DNA of 64,000 nt, taken from Flavobacterium sp. I3-2. Its GTDB lineage: Bacteria > Bacteroidota > Bacteroidia > Flavobacteriales > Flavobacteriaceae. This document shows positions 62,167-64,000 of this stretch, one piece after another; positions within the stretch are counted from its first letter, which is position 1; the number at the start of each line of letters is the position of its first letter. Position numbers and translations under genes: made by a program. Under the pieces are notes generated by a model. The model was given only the letters and a program-made list of their open reading frames with translations. It made no database searches and had not been told where the DNA came from. The stretch is taken from contig NZ_CP058306.1 in NCBI RefSeq assembly GCF_013389595.1, forward strand, positions 3,472,001 through 3,536,000, written 5' to 3'.

Positions 62167-64000
62167 CTAACGCTCTAGCTGAAATTCTCTAAATTCATTC
62201 TGGCCTAGAAATTCGAATTTCTTTCTAAATAAATTTGAAAACTTCTTGTTGGCGGTTGCAAAGAATATTTGTTTTTTTTCCTTGACAATAAAATATCTTA
62301 AAAAATCCAAGAAAGATAATGCATTGAAATCGTCAATAAAAGTTACTGGATCGTCAAAGATTAAAATATTTGGTCCATTCTGTAGTTTTCTATTTAAACT
62401 TATAAAAATTGACAATACTAATGCAGCTCTTTGACCTGTACTAATTTGTGAAATTTCAAATGCCTTATCTTCTTTAAATAAAATCAATTTATTGTCTTTA
62501 TATTGCAACGTTGAAAACTCTTGAGGTGAATGTATCGTTTTAAAGATATCCTTTATTTCATTAAGATTGTTTTTAAAAAAATCCTCCAAAATTATGTCTT
62601 CACTATTGTTGTTTAGCTTTTCTAACAGTTCAACTGCAATATTCAACCTCCTGCTAAGTTCCTTAATTTGAGGTAGTGATTTCTCTATATCTTCATTAAC
62701 AATTAAAAGTTTTTTAATTTCATTCTGGCTGTTTTCTATAATTCTTAATGTGTTCAAATTCTCATTCAAGAGAGCTAAATCTTTTGAGATCTCTACAATA
62801 TTTCTATCCTCGGGAATCTGAATGTAGCGGTTTAAATTTTCAAAACTAAAATTTAGAGATTCGATTTTAGTATTATTAGAATTAACTATTTCTTCTATTT
62901 TATCGAATCTATCGGTGTATTCTTTTAACTTCAGCGAGCTGTTTAGTTCACTAATAATTTTATTATTTGTGAACTTTAAATTTTCTATGTCAGTTGTGTA
63001 TGTTGCTAATTGATTCTTTAGCTCAACAATGATCTTTCTTAATATTTGTTCATTGCAAATATCTTGATTTGGAAACTTCGATAATAGTTCAGATTTTAAT
63101 TTTGAATATTCAGATATTGACCCACTAATTGTTCCTAATCGAAAAAATAATCTATCATAGGATTCCTTTTCAATCAAGATCTCTTTCTCTTTATTTATCG
63201 TATCCTGGATATTTTTATCTATTTGATCCAAACTTATAACTTCATTCGTACTTAAATAATTTGATACAACAACATCATAATGTTTTAAGTCACTTAATTC
63301 TTTTTCTAAAAATGCAACTTCTAAAGCTAAGGTGTCAATTAACACATTCTTATCATTGATGGCTTTTTTTACAGTATCATTTCTAAATTCAGATTCAAGT
63401 TTTTGTAAAAGGTTAGAATGTGAAATTTGTTGCTCACAAAGTGGACAGCTATTGGAATGAGAATTCTGATTCAATATCTTTTTCCCTAATTGTTTGAGCT
63501 CATTGATTAATTTCTCATTTTGAGACAAATTCTCTTGTAATACATGAACATCATTTTTCAAATCTTTAAGAGAACTTGCTTTAGTACTTAATATCAACTC
63601 TTTCGACGAAATAGCTTCAGGCAAGGTTTTGTAATCTTCTGCTAATTTTAGAATATCTAATTGTAAATTATTTAAGTCGATAAGCTTTTTTATAATTGAA
63701 AGCTGAGTATCATTTTTTTTACTGTTGATTTCTAATAACTCAATTCTAAAATTATCTTCAATTTCAGAGTATTTCAAAAAGTTATTCGCTTTGCTAAGAA
63801 CGTCATCTATTTGCAGTCTATTTTGAATGCTTTTATTTGAATTTTGAATATTTTCATAGTAAGATTCTTTTGCCTCAGCAACTAGCTTATTTCGTGTCAA
63901 AATGTTCTCTTTGACGCTTAGGAATTTTTTGTAATTTGTTAGCCACTTGTTTGGTAAAATAAAATCTATTTCATTTTTTATTTCGTTAATAAATAAATTA
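62167..64000 (-). CDS. Rad50/SMC-like ATPase with zinc hook (5' part outside the window)
   Basis: The 3' 611 codons of a gene that stays open to the window edge on the minus strand, so the true start lies beyond 64000. Long coiled coils flank a zinc-hook motif, SCPLCEQQIS. The C-terminal nucleotide-binding half has the signature ISTGQRAALVLSIF and Walker B ILIFDDPVTFIDD. This is the SMC/Rad50/RecN outline. Similar CPxC-hook ATPases occur in DNA repair and in defence systems such as Lamassu. The neighbours that would decide lie outside the window. Confidence 0.85.
   Translation of the reverse strand, partial: NLFINEIKNEIDFILPNKWLTNYKKFLSVKENILTRNKLVAEAKESYYENIQNSNKSIQNRLQIDDVLSKANNFLKYSEIEDNFRIELLEINSKKNDTQLSIIKKLIDLNNLQLDILKLAEDYKTLPEAISSKELILSTKASSLKDLKNDVHVLQENLSQNEKLINELKQLGKKILNQNSHSNSCPLCEQQISHSNLLQKLESEFRNDTVKKAINDKNVLIDTLALEVAFLEKELSDLKHYDVVVSNYLSTNEVISLDQIDKNIQDTINKEKEILIEKESYDRLFFRLGTISGSISEYSKLKSELLSKFPNQDICNEQILRKIIVELKNQLATYTTDIENLKFTNNKIISELNSSLKLKEYTDRFDKIEEIVNSNNTKIESLNFSFENLNRYIQIPEDRNIVEISKDLALLNENLNTLRIIENSQNEIKKLLIVNEDIEKSLPQIKELSRRLNIAVELLEKLNNNSEDIILEDFFKNNLNEIKDIFKTIHSPQEFSTLQYKDNKLILFKEDKAFEISQISTGQRAALVLSIFISLNRKLQNGPNILIFDDPVTFIDDFNALSFLDFLRYFIVKEKKQIFFATANKKFSNLFRKKFEFLGQNEFREFQLER

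Noticed and set aside
1..64000. Integrase, tRNA genes, rRNA genes and CRISPR arrays
   Set aside because: I looked for tyrosine or serine recombinase motifs, cloverleaf-like stretches and regularly spaced repeats and found none that I can support.

Overview
The window comes from a Bacteroidota bacterium, probably a flavobacterium or sphingobacterium in the Chryseobacterium/Elizabethkingia/Sphingobacterium range. The evidence is low GC, promoters with TAnnTTTG-type -7 elements, and a complete Bacteroidetes-type conjugation gene set (RteC, TopB, MobA/B/C, TraA to TraQ). Most or all of it looks like an integrative and conjugative element carrying cargo. No integrase, att site, tRNA gene or CRISPR array is visible, so both ends of the element lie outside the window or cannot be seen.

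Positions 1-21.8 kb look like metal-related cargo. They hold a tripartite RND efflux operon, two AraC-type regulators with an N-terminal heavy-metal (CxxC) domain, and a third regulator that lacks this domain and sits beside a separate small HMA protein. They also hold azurin, a Cys-rich four-helix copper-storage protein, a CDF transporter with a His-rich lipoprotein, a CopA-type ATPase and an MFS transporter. A separate redox operon sits in the middle (SDR, KstD-like flavoprotein, OYE-like reductase) with a divergent TetR regulator and a 23-bp palindrome between them. Reading the upstream regions by eye shows one promoter layout in front of seven genes: a GAnnTTTG -7 element, then two direct copies of TTrTGATATTTA 21 bp apart, at fixed distances. 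This is what an AraC-family activator site should look like, so I infer one metal-responsive regulon. At one of these promoters the first coding sequence is an unlisted 26-residue peptide ending in a CCCHC cluster, upstream of the MFS gene.

Positions 21.9-61.4 kb are the conjugation backbone: rteC, small HTH genes, a DUF3945 gene, topB, a broken ORF6N gene, a DUF1896 gene, a 1816-residue methylase/helicase, mobC, mobB, mobA, a candidate oriT and repeat-rich region, then traA, traB, traD, traE, traF, traG, traI, traJ, traK, traL, traM, traN, traO and traQ. Three cargo modules interrupt this order: AraC + NmrA-like reductase + CLC channel at 28.1-31.6 kb, AraC + periplasmic flavodoxin-RidA fusion at 39.9-41.9 kb, and a Septu-like ATPase + HNH nuclease pair on the opposite strand at 46.4-49.2 kb. 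A 2.5-kb group II intron splits traG near its 3' end. A GCCAAAC motif with 20-bp periodicity recurs upstream of several backbone transcription units.

The right edge (61.4-64 kb) holds a structured leader, an orphan receiver-like protein lacking the conserved lysine, and the 3' part of a Rad50/SMC-like ATPase with a CPLC zinc hook that runs off the window.
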